From Flavobacterium solisilvae (GTDB lineage Bacteria; Bacteroidota; Bacteroidia; Flavobacteriales; Flavobacteriaceae): 64,000 nucleotides of DNA. This document shows, one piece after another, positions 1-6,654 of this stretch. Location: positions 124,001 through 188,000 of the forward strand of contig NZ_JAAMPT010000207.1 in NCBI RefSeq assembly GCF_012911605.1, given 5' to 3'. The notes beneath the pieces were generated by a model. That model was not told where the DNA came from. It did no database searches and saw only the letters and a list, made by a program, of their open reading frames with translations. Within the stretch, counting starts at the first letter, position 1, and each line of letters opens with the position of its first letter. Made by a program: the position numbers and the translations under genes.

Positions 1-420
1 CGACAAAATCATTTGAATTCCGTTGCAGATTAAGTTAAGAAATATGACTTTTTTGGTTTCATTTTTATTGAAAAATAATGCTTTTCCGGCATATTCGCCA
101 AGTCCATTTGGAGTAAAAATTCCGGCAGTCAATGCGCCAAGAACTTGTTTTGAGCTTTCGCCAAGGCTAATCGGTTTTATCACTTTTACCAAATTTTGCC
201 ATTTCAGGATTTCAAAAAAACGGTTCGCAACACTGAAAAGTAACAAAATAAAAACACTGATAAAAGTAGCTTTTTCTTCAATCAATTGTCCAAATTTTTC
301 CCAATCAAGACTTTTGTCATTGGCTAATCGGTCGTAAATAAAATAAAATGCGCCAAGAACAATCAAAAGTTTGACAATAAAAACACTGAATTGTTTAGCT
401 TTGTGAGGAATTGAAATCAT
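1..420 (-). CDS. Partial YbhN/lysylphosphatidylglycerol synthase-like integral membrane protein (N-terminal 140 residues)
   Basis: The reading frame opens with ATG at 420 on the minus strand and leaves the window at position 1 without a stop, so only the N-terminus is present. The translation starts MISIPHKAKQF and shows hydrophobic segments at about residues 12-30 and 52-73, followed by GIFTPNGLGEYAGKALF near residue 105, a glycine-rich stretch typical of the UPF0104/YbhN-type transmembrane family related to the membrane part of lysylphosphatidylglycerol synthases. Role is unproven; members often act in lipid flipping or envelope lipid modification. It is divergent from ruvC, with about 120 bases between them. 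Family assignment is from motif memory and could be another multi-pass protein of that superfamily. Confidence 0.7.
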   Translation of the reverse strand, partial: MISIPHKAKQFSVFIVKLLIVLGAFYFIYDRLANDKSLDWEKFGQLIEEKATFISVFILLLFSVANRFFEILKWQNLVKVIKPISLGESSKQVLGALTAGIFTPNGLGEYAGKALFFNKNETKKVIFLNLICNGIQMILS

Positions 421-540
421 TGGTGCAAAGTAAATGAAAAACTATCAGAAATTTGTGAGATTTAAAGTCTGTTAGTTATAAATTAGTGAAATAATACGGA
501 TCATGAATTTGTGAAAATTTGTGTCTAAAAAATAAAATAA

Positions 541-1092
541 TTGGCAAACGAAAGAATCATATTAGGAATTGATCCCGGAACAACCATAATGGGTTTTGGG
601 TTGATAAAAGTTATCAATAAAAAGATGGAATTCATTCAATTGAACGAATTGATTTTGTCTAAATATGATGATCATTACACCAAGTTGAAAATCATTTTTG
701 AGCGAACAATTGAGTTGATTGAAACCCATCATCCAGATGAAATTGCTATTGAAGCACCATTTTTTGGTAAAAATGTTCAGTCCATGTTGAAACTTGGTCG
801 AGCGCAAGGTGTTGCTATGGCAGCAGGTTTGTCACGTCAAATTCCTATAACAGAATACGAACCTAAGAAAATAAAAATGGCAATCACAGGGAACGGAAAT
901 GCCAGCAAAGAACAGGTTGCTAAAATGCTACAACAACTTCTCGGATTGAAAGAATTACCCAAAAATCTTGATAGTACCGATGGTTTAGCTGCAGCCGTTT
1001 GTCATTTTTTCAACACGGGAAAAGTAATTGGCGAAAAAAGTTATTCCGGTTGGGATGCTTTTGTAAAACAAAATGAAAACAGAATTAGATAA
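541..1092 (+). CDS. ruvC: Holliday junction endonuclease RuvC
   Basis: RuvC is the nuclease that resolves Holliday junctions made during recombination, working with RuvAB. The 183-residue protein has the usual family length. The four acidic active-site residues can be placed: D11 in GIDPGTT, E71 in IAIEAPFFG, and D144 and D147 in LDSTDGLAAA. The start must be TTG at 541: a TAA stop lies directly upstream at 538-540, and the first in-frame ATG (codon 17) would remove the catalytic D11. Upstream sequence is AT-rich with no obvious Shine-Dalgarno site, as is usual in Bacteroidota. hemW follows on the same strand after 82 bases, so the two may be cotranscribed. Confidence 0.95.
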   Translation: MANERIILGIDPGTTIMGFGLIKVINKKMEFIQLNELILSKYDDHYTKLKIIFERTIELIETHHPDEIAIEAPFFGKNVQSMLKLGRAQGVAMAAGLSRQIPITEYEPKKIKMAITGNGNASKEQVAKMLQQLLGLKELPKNLDSTDGLAAAVCHFFNTGKVIGEKSYSGWDAFVKQNENRIR

Positions 1093-1174
1093 TTTTAAAA
1101 TGTACCAATTTGAGAATTATTTTCTTTGCGGTAAACATTTTCAGATTTTCAAATCAATTAACTTTCAAATTTAA

Positions 1175-2326
1175 ATGTCAGGAATCTATATTCACATACC
1201 ATTCTGCAAGCAAGCTTGTCATTATTGCGATTTTCATTTTTCGACTTCATTGAAGAAAAAAGATGAAATGGTTTTGGCATTGGCAAAAGAAATTGAGTTG
1301 CGAAAAAACGAATTTGAAAATGATGTTGTGGAAACCATTTATTTTGGTGGCGGAACGCCGAGTATTTTAGAAATTTCAGATATAAAATTGTTGATTGATA
1401 CAGTTTATTCCAATTATAAAGTGGTTGGAAATCCTGAAATCACTATAGAAGCTAATCCAGATGATTTGTCTCCAAGTTTGTCATTCCGTAGGAATCTTTT
1501 TGAAGAACTCAAAGCGATTGGAGTAAACCGTCTTTCTATCGGAATTCAATCGTTTTTTGAAGATGATTTACAACTGATGAATCGTGCTCATAATGCCGAT
1601 GAAGCCAAAAGATGTCTAGAATTTGCTACGCAATATTTCGATAATATTTCCATTGATTTGATTTATGGAATGCCAAATATGAGCAACGAAAAATGGTTGC
1701 AAAACATCGAAACTGCTTTGTCCTTTAATGTTCCGCATATTTCCAGTTATGCTTTGACGGTTGAACCCAAAACCGCTTTGAAAAAATTAATACAAACTGG
1801 AAAAATCGACGAACCAAAGGACGAAGTTGCCCAAGAACATTTTCAAGTTTTAGTCGATAAACTATCAGAAAATGGATTTATTCACTACGAGTTATCGAAT
1901 TTTGGGAAAGAAAATTACTTTTCCAAAAATAATTCGGCGTATTGGTTGGGAAAAAAATACATTGGAATTGGACCTTCAGCGCATAGTTTTAACGGAACTT
2001 CAAGAAGTTGGAATATTTCGAATAATTCAATTTATCTAAAATCAATAGCTGAAAATAAATTACCATCAGAAACGGAAATTTTATCCAAAAACGACAGATA
2101 CAACGAATATGTTATGACGGGTTTACGAACCATTTGGGGAATTTCTTTGGATAAAGTGGAGAAAGAATTCGGAACGGATTTTCTAGAATATCTTTTGAAA
2201 CAATCTGAAAAATTTATTGCTGATGATTTACTTTATCTTGATGAAAAGATTTTAAAACCAACCTCAAAAGGAAAGTTTCTTTGTGATGGAATTGCAAGTG
2301 ACTTGTTTTTGTTAAATTTGGAATGA
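1175..2326 (+). CDS. hemW: Radical SAM heme chaperone HemW (HemN-like)
   Basis: The 383-residue protein has the radical SAM cluster motif CKQACHYCDF (C11, C15, C18) and the glycine-rich YFGGGTPS motif near residue 60, then NRLSIGIQSF and a HemN C-terminal domain. It lacks the extra cysteine two residues after the cluster motif that true coproporphyrinogen dehydrogenase HemN carries, so HemW, a heme-binding chaperone, is the better call. Oddity: between DDLS and NRLSIG there are 18 residues where I expect about 12; codons 102-108 (LSFRRNL) are encoded by a 20-base sequence identical to one arm of the intergenic palindrome at 14031-14084, suggesting an in-frame repeat insertion in a surface loop. 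Confidence 0.92.
   Translation: MSGIYIHIPFCKQACHYCDFHFSTSLKKKDEMVLALAKEIELRKNEFENDVVETIYFGGGTPSILEISDIKLLIDTVYSNYKVVGNPEITIEANPDDLSPSLSFRRNLFEELKAIGVNRLSIGIQSFFEDDLQLMNRAHNADEAKRCLEFATQYFDNISIDLIYGMPNMSNEKWLQNIETALSFNVPHISSYALTVEPKTALKKLIQTGKIDEPKDEVAQEHFQVLVDKLSENGFIHYELSNFGKENYFSKNNSAYWLGKKYIGIGPSAHSFNGTSRSWNISNNSIYLKSIAENKLPSETEILSKNDRYNEYVMTGLRTIWGISLDKVEKEFGTDFLEYLLKQSEKFIADDLLYLDEKILKPTSKGKFLCDGIASDLFLLNLE
1478..1497 (+). repeat. Palindromic-repeat arm embedded in hemW
   Basis: The 20 bases TTGTCATTCCGTAGGAATCT match exactly the reverse complement of the right arm of the palindrome at 14061-14084. They begin on a codon boundary of hemW (codon 102) and leave the frame open. The half-site itself contains the small dyad ATTCC-GTA-GGAAT. 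Confidence 0.75.
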
Positions 2327-2330
2327 TTAT

Positions 2331-2413
2331 TAACCACTAAGAACACGAAGAAAGCACAAAGAAACACAAAGCTTTGTGAACTTAGTGAAAACCTTGTGAC
2401 CTTCGTGGTTAGA
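2331..2413. repeat. Interspersed imperfect inverted repeat, AACCAC(T/G)AAG family, copy A
   Basis: The hemW-cyclase gap is almost wholly this element. It starts TTAACCACTAAG and ends CTTCGTGGTTAG, with internal GCACAAAG / CTTTGTG complementarity, so a transcript can fold end to end. The same termini recur at 4371-4477. The cyclase ATG begins only five bases after it. No terminator T-tract is evident. Confidence 0.7.
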
Positions 2414-2417
2414 ATTT

Positions 2418-3209
2418 ATGATAGCTAAAATCCAAAATTTCCAAATCGACCTGTCAAAACCCATTGATATTTCTATTCCATTGACCAATTCCGATAAAAA
2501 TCCGATTGCATGGTATATCGAAAAACCTGAAATTGAACCCGTAAAATTTGGTGATTGGGTTGGAAAAGTTTCCGAAGGAAGTTCGACCAATTTTAATAAT
2601 ATTTTCTTCAATCCACACGGACACGGAACGCACACGGAATGTCTCGGACATATCACGCGAGAATTTTATTCGATAAATCAATGTTTGAAACAATTTTTCT
2701 TTACGGCAGAATTGATTTCGATTACACCAGAAAACATAAATGATGATTTAGTAATTACAAAAGAGCAAATTCAACAGTATTTTGTCATTTCGACGAAGGA
2801 GAAATCACATAATAATTGGATTAATCCAGAAGCATTAATCATAAGAACTTTACCTAATTTAGAGTCCAAAAAACATAAAAACTATTCGCATACCAATCCG
2901 CCATATCTTTCGGAAGAAGCAGCGATTTTCATTCGAGAAATCGGAATAAAGCATCTTTTAATTGATTTGCCAAGTGTTGATAGAGAAGAAGATGAAGGCA
3001 AATTATTGGCACATAAAGCATTTTGGAATGTAAAAGATGTTACTAATTTGAATGATGATGCACGAATGGATTGCACGATTACCGAAATGATTTTTGTTCC
3101 CAATGAAATTCCTGATGGAAGTTATATTCTAAATATTCAGATAGCGTCATTTGAAAATGATGCATCGCCAAGTAAACCGATTTTGTATAAAGTACAAGCT
3201 AATCACTAA
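2418..3209 (+). CDS. Cyclase family protein (kynurenine formamidase-like metal hydrolase)
   Basis: The 263-residue protein carries NPHGHGTHTECLGH at about residues 65-78, the metal-binding HGTHxxxxxH motif of the cyclase/kynurenine formamidase family (PF04199). It also has RTLPN and LLIDLPSVDREEDEGKL, matching the family's second conserved block with H/D residues. The family hydrolyses amide or lactone bonds, and the substrate is not predictable here; no kynureninase or tryptophan dioxygenase gene is adjacent. No signal peptide, so cytoplasmic. It lies 28 bases upstream of the MmcQ-like gene and may share a transcript with it. Confidence 0.85.
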   Translation: MIAKIQNFQIDLSKPIDISIPLTNSDKNPIAWYIEKPEIEPVKFGDWVGKVSEGSSTNFNNIFFNPHGHGTHTECLGHITREFYSINQCLKQFFFTAELISITPENINDDLVITKEQIQQYFVISTKEKSHNNWINPEALIIRTLPNLESKKHKNYSHTNPPYLSEEAAIFIREIGIKHLLIDLPSVDREEDEGKLLAHKAFWNVKDVTNLNDDARMDCTITEMIFVPNEIPDGSYILNIQIASFENDASPSKPILYKVQANH

Positions 3210-3236
3210 TTACTGTTCACTAATCACTCAAAAAAA

Positions 3237-3608
3237 ATGAACATCCAGCAACTATATGAATTTTGTCTTTCCAAGAAAGGAGTAACCGAACATTTTCCGT
3301 TTGATGAAGATACATTAGTCTTTAAAGTTGGTGGAAAAATGTTTTGTCTTACATCATTAAAAGAATGGGAAAAAGGAACTCCATCATTAAATTTAAAATG
3401 CGAACCAGAACGAGCTTTGGAACTTCGTGCTGAATATGAAGCGATAAATCCGGGTTATCATATGAGTAAAATCCATTGGAATACAGTTGGTTTTAATAGT
3501 GATGTTTCCGATAAAATGATGCTTGAACTGATAAATCATTCTTATGAATTAGTTTTCAAAAGTTTAACCAAAAAAATTCAAAACGAAATTCTTGAAAATG
3601 AGAATTAG
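3237..3608 (+). CDS. MmcQ/YjbR family protein
   Basis: This 123-residue protein has the features of the MmcQ/YjbR (CyaY-like fold) family: an N-terminal LYEFCLSKKGVTEHFPFD block, the VFKVGGKMFCL strand pair near residue 30, LNLKCEP, and the helix-strand block PGYHMSKIHWNTV near residue 77, followed by a C-terminal helix with LINHSYELV. Members are often labelled DNA-binding, but function is poorly known. It is cytoplasmic, of ordinary family length, and follows the cyclase gene by 27 bases. No catalytic role can be read from the sequence. Confidence 0.88.
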   Translation: MNIQQLYEFCLSKKGVTEHFPFDEDTLVFKVGGKMFCLTSLKEWEKGTPSLNLKCEPERALELRAEYEAINPGYHMSKIHWNTVGFNSDVSDKMMLELINHSYELVFKSLTKKIQNEILENEN

Positions 3609-3620
3609 GCATTACTTTTG
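3592..3620 (+). promoter_or_regulatory. Promoter of the PH-SHOCT gene
   Basis: A TTG at 3592-3594 and TACTTTTG at 3613-3620, separated by 18 bases, fit the Bacteroidota -33/-7 pattern (TTTG and TAnnTTTG). The box overlaps the end of the MmcQ-like gene and predicts a transcript start about 24 bases before the ATG at 3649. Confidence 0.6.
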
Positions 3621-3648
3621 CAATGAATTTTAGACATAAAATAAAGCC

Positions 3649-4368
3649 ATGTTAGATAATTTAAAGAAAATATTAAACGAAGACCAAGATCCAAAAGCAA
3701 TTGAAAAGATTACTTCAAAGTTGGATAATCTATTGATGTCCAATGAAGAAATTGGATACATTGCAGTTCAAAAAAAACCAGCGGTAACTATTTTACCCGA
3801 TAGTATTGTGGTAACCAATAAACGAATTATTCTTTGTAAGCCAAAAAATCTCGGATTATCGATGGAATTTGTTGATTATGATTGGGATGATATTGCAGCA
3901 AGTTTTGTAAAAGAAGGAATTTTGGGTGCAGAATTCACTTTTTCAACTAAGTCTGATTTGACACATACAGTAGATTATTTGCCAAAAAATCAAGCGCGAA
4001 AATTATATACTTTTGCCAAAGAACAATTGGATTTATTAAAAAATCCGGTTGTAAATACACCAATCGTTGAAGAAAAAGTTTCTATTGAAACAACTCCAGT
4101 TGAAATCATTGAAGAAGCAGAAGTTGTTGAAGAAATTCAAGCAGAAGAAGTAACTAGTTTTGCTGAAATTATTCCGGTAGCACAATCAGGATTTAGAGAT
4201 GAAAAGCAGTTTCCCGACGAAAAAGTTGAAACCGAAAAAGGTTTAGCTGATTTGTCTCAGGATGAGTTGTTTGAAAAACTTCAAAACTATAAAAAACTGT
4301 TAGACAACGGATTAATTCTTCAAGGAGAATATGATAAACTGAAAGCTGAGATTATAAAGTGTATGTAG
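3649..4368 (+). CDS. PH domain-containing protein with C-terminal SHOCT domain
   Basis: The 239-residue protein has three parts. Residues about 25-125 form a bacterial pleckstrin-homology-like domain (AVTILPDSIVVTNKRIILC, then DYDWDDIAAS and FTFSTKS). Residues about 135-185 are a Glu/Val-rich low-complexity linker. Residues about 205-239 (LSQDELFEKLQNYKKLLDNG, then GEYDKLKAEI) form a SHOCT helical motif, a short C-terminal oligomerisation module. There is no signal peptide or membrane segment. A likely scaffolding role is inference only. It converges on the DUF4407 gene, with the repeat at 4371-4477 filling the gap. Confidence 0.82.
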   Translation: MLDNLKKILNEDQDPKAIEKITSKLDNLLMSNEEIGYIAVQKKPAVTILPDSIVVTNKRIILCKPKNLGLSMEFVDYDWDDIAASFVKEGILGAEFTFSTKSDLTHTVDYLPKNQARKLYTFAKEQLDLLKNPVVNTPIVEEKVSIETTPVEIIEEAEVVEEIQAEEVTSFAEIIPVAQSGFRDEKQFPDEKVETEKGLADLSQDELFEKLQNYKKLLDNGLILQGEYDKLKAEIIKCM

Positions 4369-4370
4369 TT

Positions 4371-4477
4371 TTCTAACCACGAAGTTCACAAAGTTTTTTA
4401 AATACAAAAACCTTATATTTTGAGTAATATAAGGTTTTTGTGTTCTTTGTGTTTGCTTAGTGTCTTCGTGGTTAGAA
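4371..4477. repeat. Inverted-repeat element, AACCACGAAG family, copy B
   Basis: The ends TTCTAACCACGAAG (4371-4384) and CTTCGTGGTTAGAA (4464-4477) are perfect 14-base inverted repeats, with further complementary CACAAAG/CTTTGTG inside. The element fills the gap between two convergent genes: it starts 3 bases after one stop codon and abuts the other. It encloses a separate 15-bp terminator hairpin. Confidence 0.8.
4405..4440. terminator. Bidirectional terminator inside repeat copy B
   Basis: A perfect 15-bp stem (4405-4419 with 4426-4440, CAAAAACCTTATATT and its complement) with a 6-base loop has A and T runs at both ends, so it can end transcripts from both the PH-SHOCT gene and the DUF4407 gene. 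Confidence 0.75.
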
Positions 4478-5578
4478 CTACATTGATTTCTTCTGCTTTT
4501 CAACAAAACCGTCGGCTTGAAGTTTCAATAACTCGGTTGCACCTTTTTTCTTGTAATTGTATAATTCCTTGTCATCTTTGATGTCAGCATAAACTTTATC
4601 ATAGATTTCGGCATCGGTTTTTCGTTGCAATTCACTTTGATAACGATTTTGAGCGATTACATTTTTAATTCCCATTTCGCCATCTTCTTGTTTGAAATCA
4701 TATTCACCTTTTGGCGATAATAATTTGGCGATAATAGGCGAAGTTTCTATAGCTAAAAACAACAACATAATAAAAAATGAAGGCAACCAAGGCAATTTGT
4801 TCAAAGCATTAATTCTTGCCATCAATCCGTCGAAACCATCAATAATGGGTTGGGTTTCGGTTACTTTTTTGTCTAAATCAGCTTGTAGTGTTTTGGCTTT
4901 GGTTTCCAAATCGGCAATTTTGGTTTGATTGGTTGTTTTTAAAGCAGCCAAATCTTGCAAAGCCGCATCGTGTTTTTCACGTTTTTCTTTATAAACCGGA
5001 CCTTTTCCTAGTTTTTTGGTTCCAGCAGTTCCTTCGGCTTCGGTGATGTAAGTTGAATATAAAGCGTTTACTTCTTTTTCTTTTTTAGTAATATCGCTTT
5101 TTAAACTGTCGATTTGCGCTTTGTTTTTATCTAAATCCGATTGAAAATAACCAGCAACTTGCTTTTTATTTGCCAAAGCCATTTCGTTTTTTTCTTTCAA
5201 TAAAACTGTATTGATTTCTTTTTCAAAAATTTTGATTTCCAATGGTTTTGAAATTACGATAGCAATAATGATTGCCAAAATAATTCGTGGCGAAGCTTGA
5301 AGAAATTCATCCAGAAAATTATCTCTTTTTTTGATGGTAGAAACAATAAATCGGTCGAGATTGAAGATTAAAAATCCCCAAACTAATCCAAAAGCAACAG
5401 CAATAAATACGTTGTCAAAAACGGTAAATAAAGCATAAGAAGCAGCGATAAAAGCCATAACGGCTGTGAAGAAAACTGTGGCTCCAATTCCGGCATATTT
5501 GTTTTGTTCGCCGTTGGAACAACCGTTCACAATGTCAGTATCGACACCAGAACAAAGAAGAAAAAAACGTTTTAACAT
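4478..5578 (-). CDS. DUF4407 domain-containing membrane protein
   Basis: The 366-residue protein matches the DUF4407 family: LCSGVDTDIVNGCSNGEQNKYAGIGA at the start, three transmembrane segments between about residues 30 and 115 with GLVWGFLIFNLDRFIVSTIKK between them, a long charged coiled coil at about 125-245 (repeated K/E/D/Q heptads), and a last membrane segment near 262-280 (PSFFIMLLFLAIETSPI). The layout suggests a periplasmic or cytoplasmic coiled-coil stalk between membrane anchors. Function is unknown in the family. A minus-strand TATATTTG box (plus 5611-5618) lies about 33 bases upstream of the start and could be its -7 element. Confidence 0.88.
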   Translation of the reverse strand: MLKRFFLLCSGVDTDIVNGCSNGEQNKYAGIGATVFFTAVMAFIAASYALFTVFDNVFIAVAFGLVWGFLIFNLDRFIVSTIKKRDNFLDEFLQASPRIILAIIIAIVISKPLEIKIFEKEINTVLLKEKNEMALANKKQVAGYFQSDLDKNKAQIDSLKSDITKKEKEVNALYSTYITEAEGTAGTKKLGKGPVYKEKREKHDAALQDLAALKTTNQTKIADLETKAKTLQADLDKKVTETQPIIDGFDGLMARINALNKLPWLPSFFIMLLFLAIETSPIIAKLLSPKGEYDFKQEDGEMGIKNVIAQNRYQSELQRKTDAEIYDKVYADIKDDKELYNYKKKGATELLKLQADGFVEKQKKSM

Positions 5579-5695
5579 GATTGATTGATTTTATGATGAT
5601 TGATGATATACAAATATAACGCCAAAAAATAATATTTATTGTAAACGATTGATTTTTAGAAGAGAATTTATTCTAAAATTAAAATTTTGACAAAT

Positions 5696-5733
5696 AAAAA
5701 ACCTCATAAAACAGTGCGAATTATGAGGTTTTT
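5696..5733 (-). terminator. Terminator downstream of the 5754-6188 lipoprotein gene
   Basis: A 13-bp stem (AAAAACCTCATAA, 5697-5709, with 5721-5733) and an 11-base loop. On the minus strand the stem ends in a T run, 20 bases after the stop codon. Confidence 0.7.
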
Positions 5734-5753
5734 AGATAGTTATTTTTTTTAAA

Positions 5754-6188
5754 TCAATACTGATAACTAATTGGTTCGTCCCAACCATCAATATTTAAAA
5801 TGACCTGATTTTGTCCATCAACTTGAAATGGAGCTAAATCAAAAGAAATCGTTTTTTGGAAAACCGCTAAACAAGCTTCTTCGTTGTCAAGTTCAACTTT
5901 TACAAGTCTTTGCACAGGAAATGATTCTAAAATGCTGGTTGAGCTTATAAGTTCCATATCCCAGTTATCGCTACTGCATCCGCTTGAACTAACACTAACC
6001 GATAAACAATCGCCGTTCAAAACTACGTTTGTTATCATATAATTGGCAGTTATAACATCTTGAAAGTTATCGTCGTTAAAAACTAACGCTTGCTTATCAC
6101 AATTGGAGTTAACCGTTTTTTTATCGTCATCAGAACACGAAATAGTTACTAAAAAAAGGCAACTTAATAGGGTTAAAAAATGTTTCAT
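5754..6188 (-). CDS. Putative surface lipoprotein, unknown function
   Basis: I choose ATG at 6188 rather than 6248: it gives a clean lipoprotein signal MKHFLTLLSCLFLVTISC, while the longer frame adds a charged, unlikely extension. The mature end is CSDDDKK; the acidic run after the lipidated cysteine resembles the Flavobacterium lipoprotein export signal, so the protein may be surface-exposed. The remaining ~125 residues are rich in Ser, Val, Asn and Asp, with cysteine pairs, and look like a beta-sandwich domain. No family recognised. It is the last gene of the blaI-M56 cluster, 49 bases after the MORN-like gene, and is followed by a terminator. Confidence 0.7.
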   Translation of the reverse strand: MKHFLTLLSCLFLVTISCSDDDKKTVNSNCDKQALVFNDDNFQDVITANYMITNVVLNGDCLSVSVSSSGCSSDNWDMELISSTSILESFPVQRLVKVELDNEEACLAVFQKTISFDLAPFQVDGQNQVILNIDGWDEPISYQY

Positions 6189-6237
6189 AATGGTTAGGTT
6201 TTGCTTTAAAGATACATTTTTATTAAAAAAGTTGCGT

Positions 6238-6654
6238 CTACATTTCAATTTCTGAGACTAATTCGCCTTTTTCATATTTTTTTATCCCGATGATTTTTCC
6301 GTTTTCATCAAAGAAAATCCAATCTCCAGTTAGATACCAATGTGTTTCATTGTTTTCTTCCATTATCATCGATTTTCCGATGGAAGTTGTTCTTCCTTTT
6401 TCGTTAAAAGTTTTAATATGACAAATATTATCCTCGTATTTTTCAATTTTAACGAGTTTGCCATTTTCAAAATATTTCCAAGTTTTGATTTCCTGACTTT
6501 GCTTGTATTTTCCTTTTGATTTATATAAAACGCCGTTTACAGTATCTTTAAAAACCCATTTTCCTTCCCGATGATGGTTGATGGTTTTATTGGTTTTGCA
6601 ACTAATTGTAATTGCTAACAGCAAAAGAAGAAATACAAATCGAAAGATATTCAT
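6238..6654 (-). CDS. MORN/YwqK-like repeat protein, probable lipoprotein
   Basis: The 138-residue protein begins with a signal ending LLLAITISC (lipoprotein cysteine near residue 19), followed by repeats of the form G-x-W-x-x-[FY]-x-x-G-K-[LI]: REGKWVFKD, KTWKYFENGKLVKIEKY, GDWIFFDENGKIIGIKKY. Such repeats are found in MORN-like/YwqK 'toxin-antitoxin' proteins; the name does not prove that function. Its ATG overlaps the stop codon of the M56 gene by one base (TAATG), implying translational coupling, so it likely belongs to the BlaI-controlled operon. Confidence 0.7.
   Translation of the reverse strand: MNIFRFVFLLLLLAITISCKTNKTINHHREGKWVFKDTVNGVLYKSKGKYKQSQEIKTWKYFENGKLVKIEKYEDNICHIKTFNEKGRTTSIGKSMIMEENNETHWYLTGDWIFFDENGKIIGIKKYEKGELVSEIEM

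Noticed and set aside
23-337. 104-residue open frame on the plus strand
   Set aside because: It is antisense to the truncated YbhN-like gene, whose frame has membrane segments and family motifs; the plus frame has no recognisable pattern.
1175-2326. Oxygen-independent coproporphyrinogen III dehydrogenase HemN
   Set aside because: The cluster motif lacks the additional CxC cysteine of HemN and the protein is short (383 residues); HemW fits better.
2330-2656. 108-residue minus-strand frame over the start of the cyclase gene
   Set aside because: Partly repeat sequence and antisense to the cyclase gene with its metal-binding motif; no support.
4312-4506. 64-residue frame on the minus strand across the repeat
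   Set aside because: It is made almost wholly of the inverted repeat element and overlaps two real genes.
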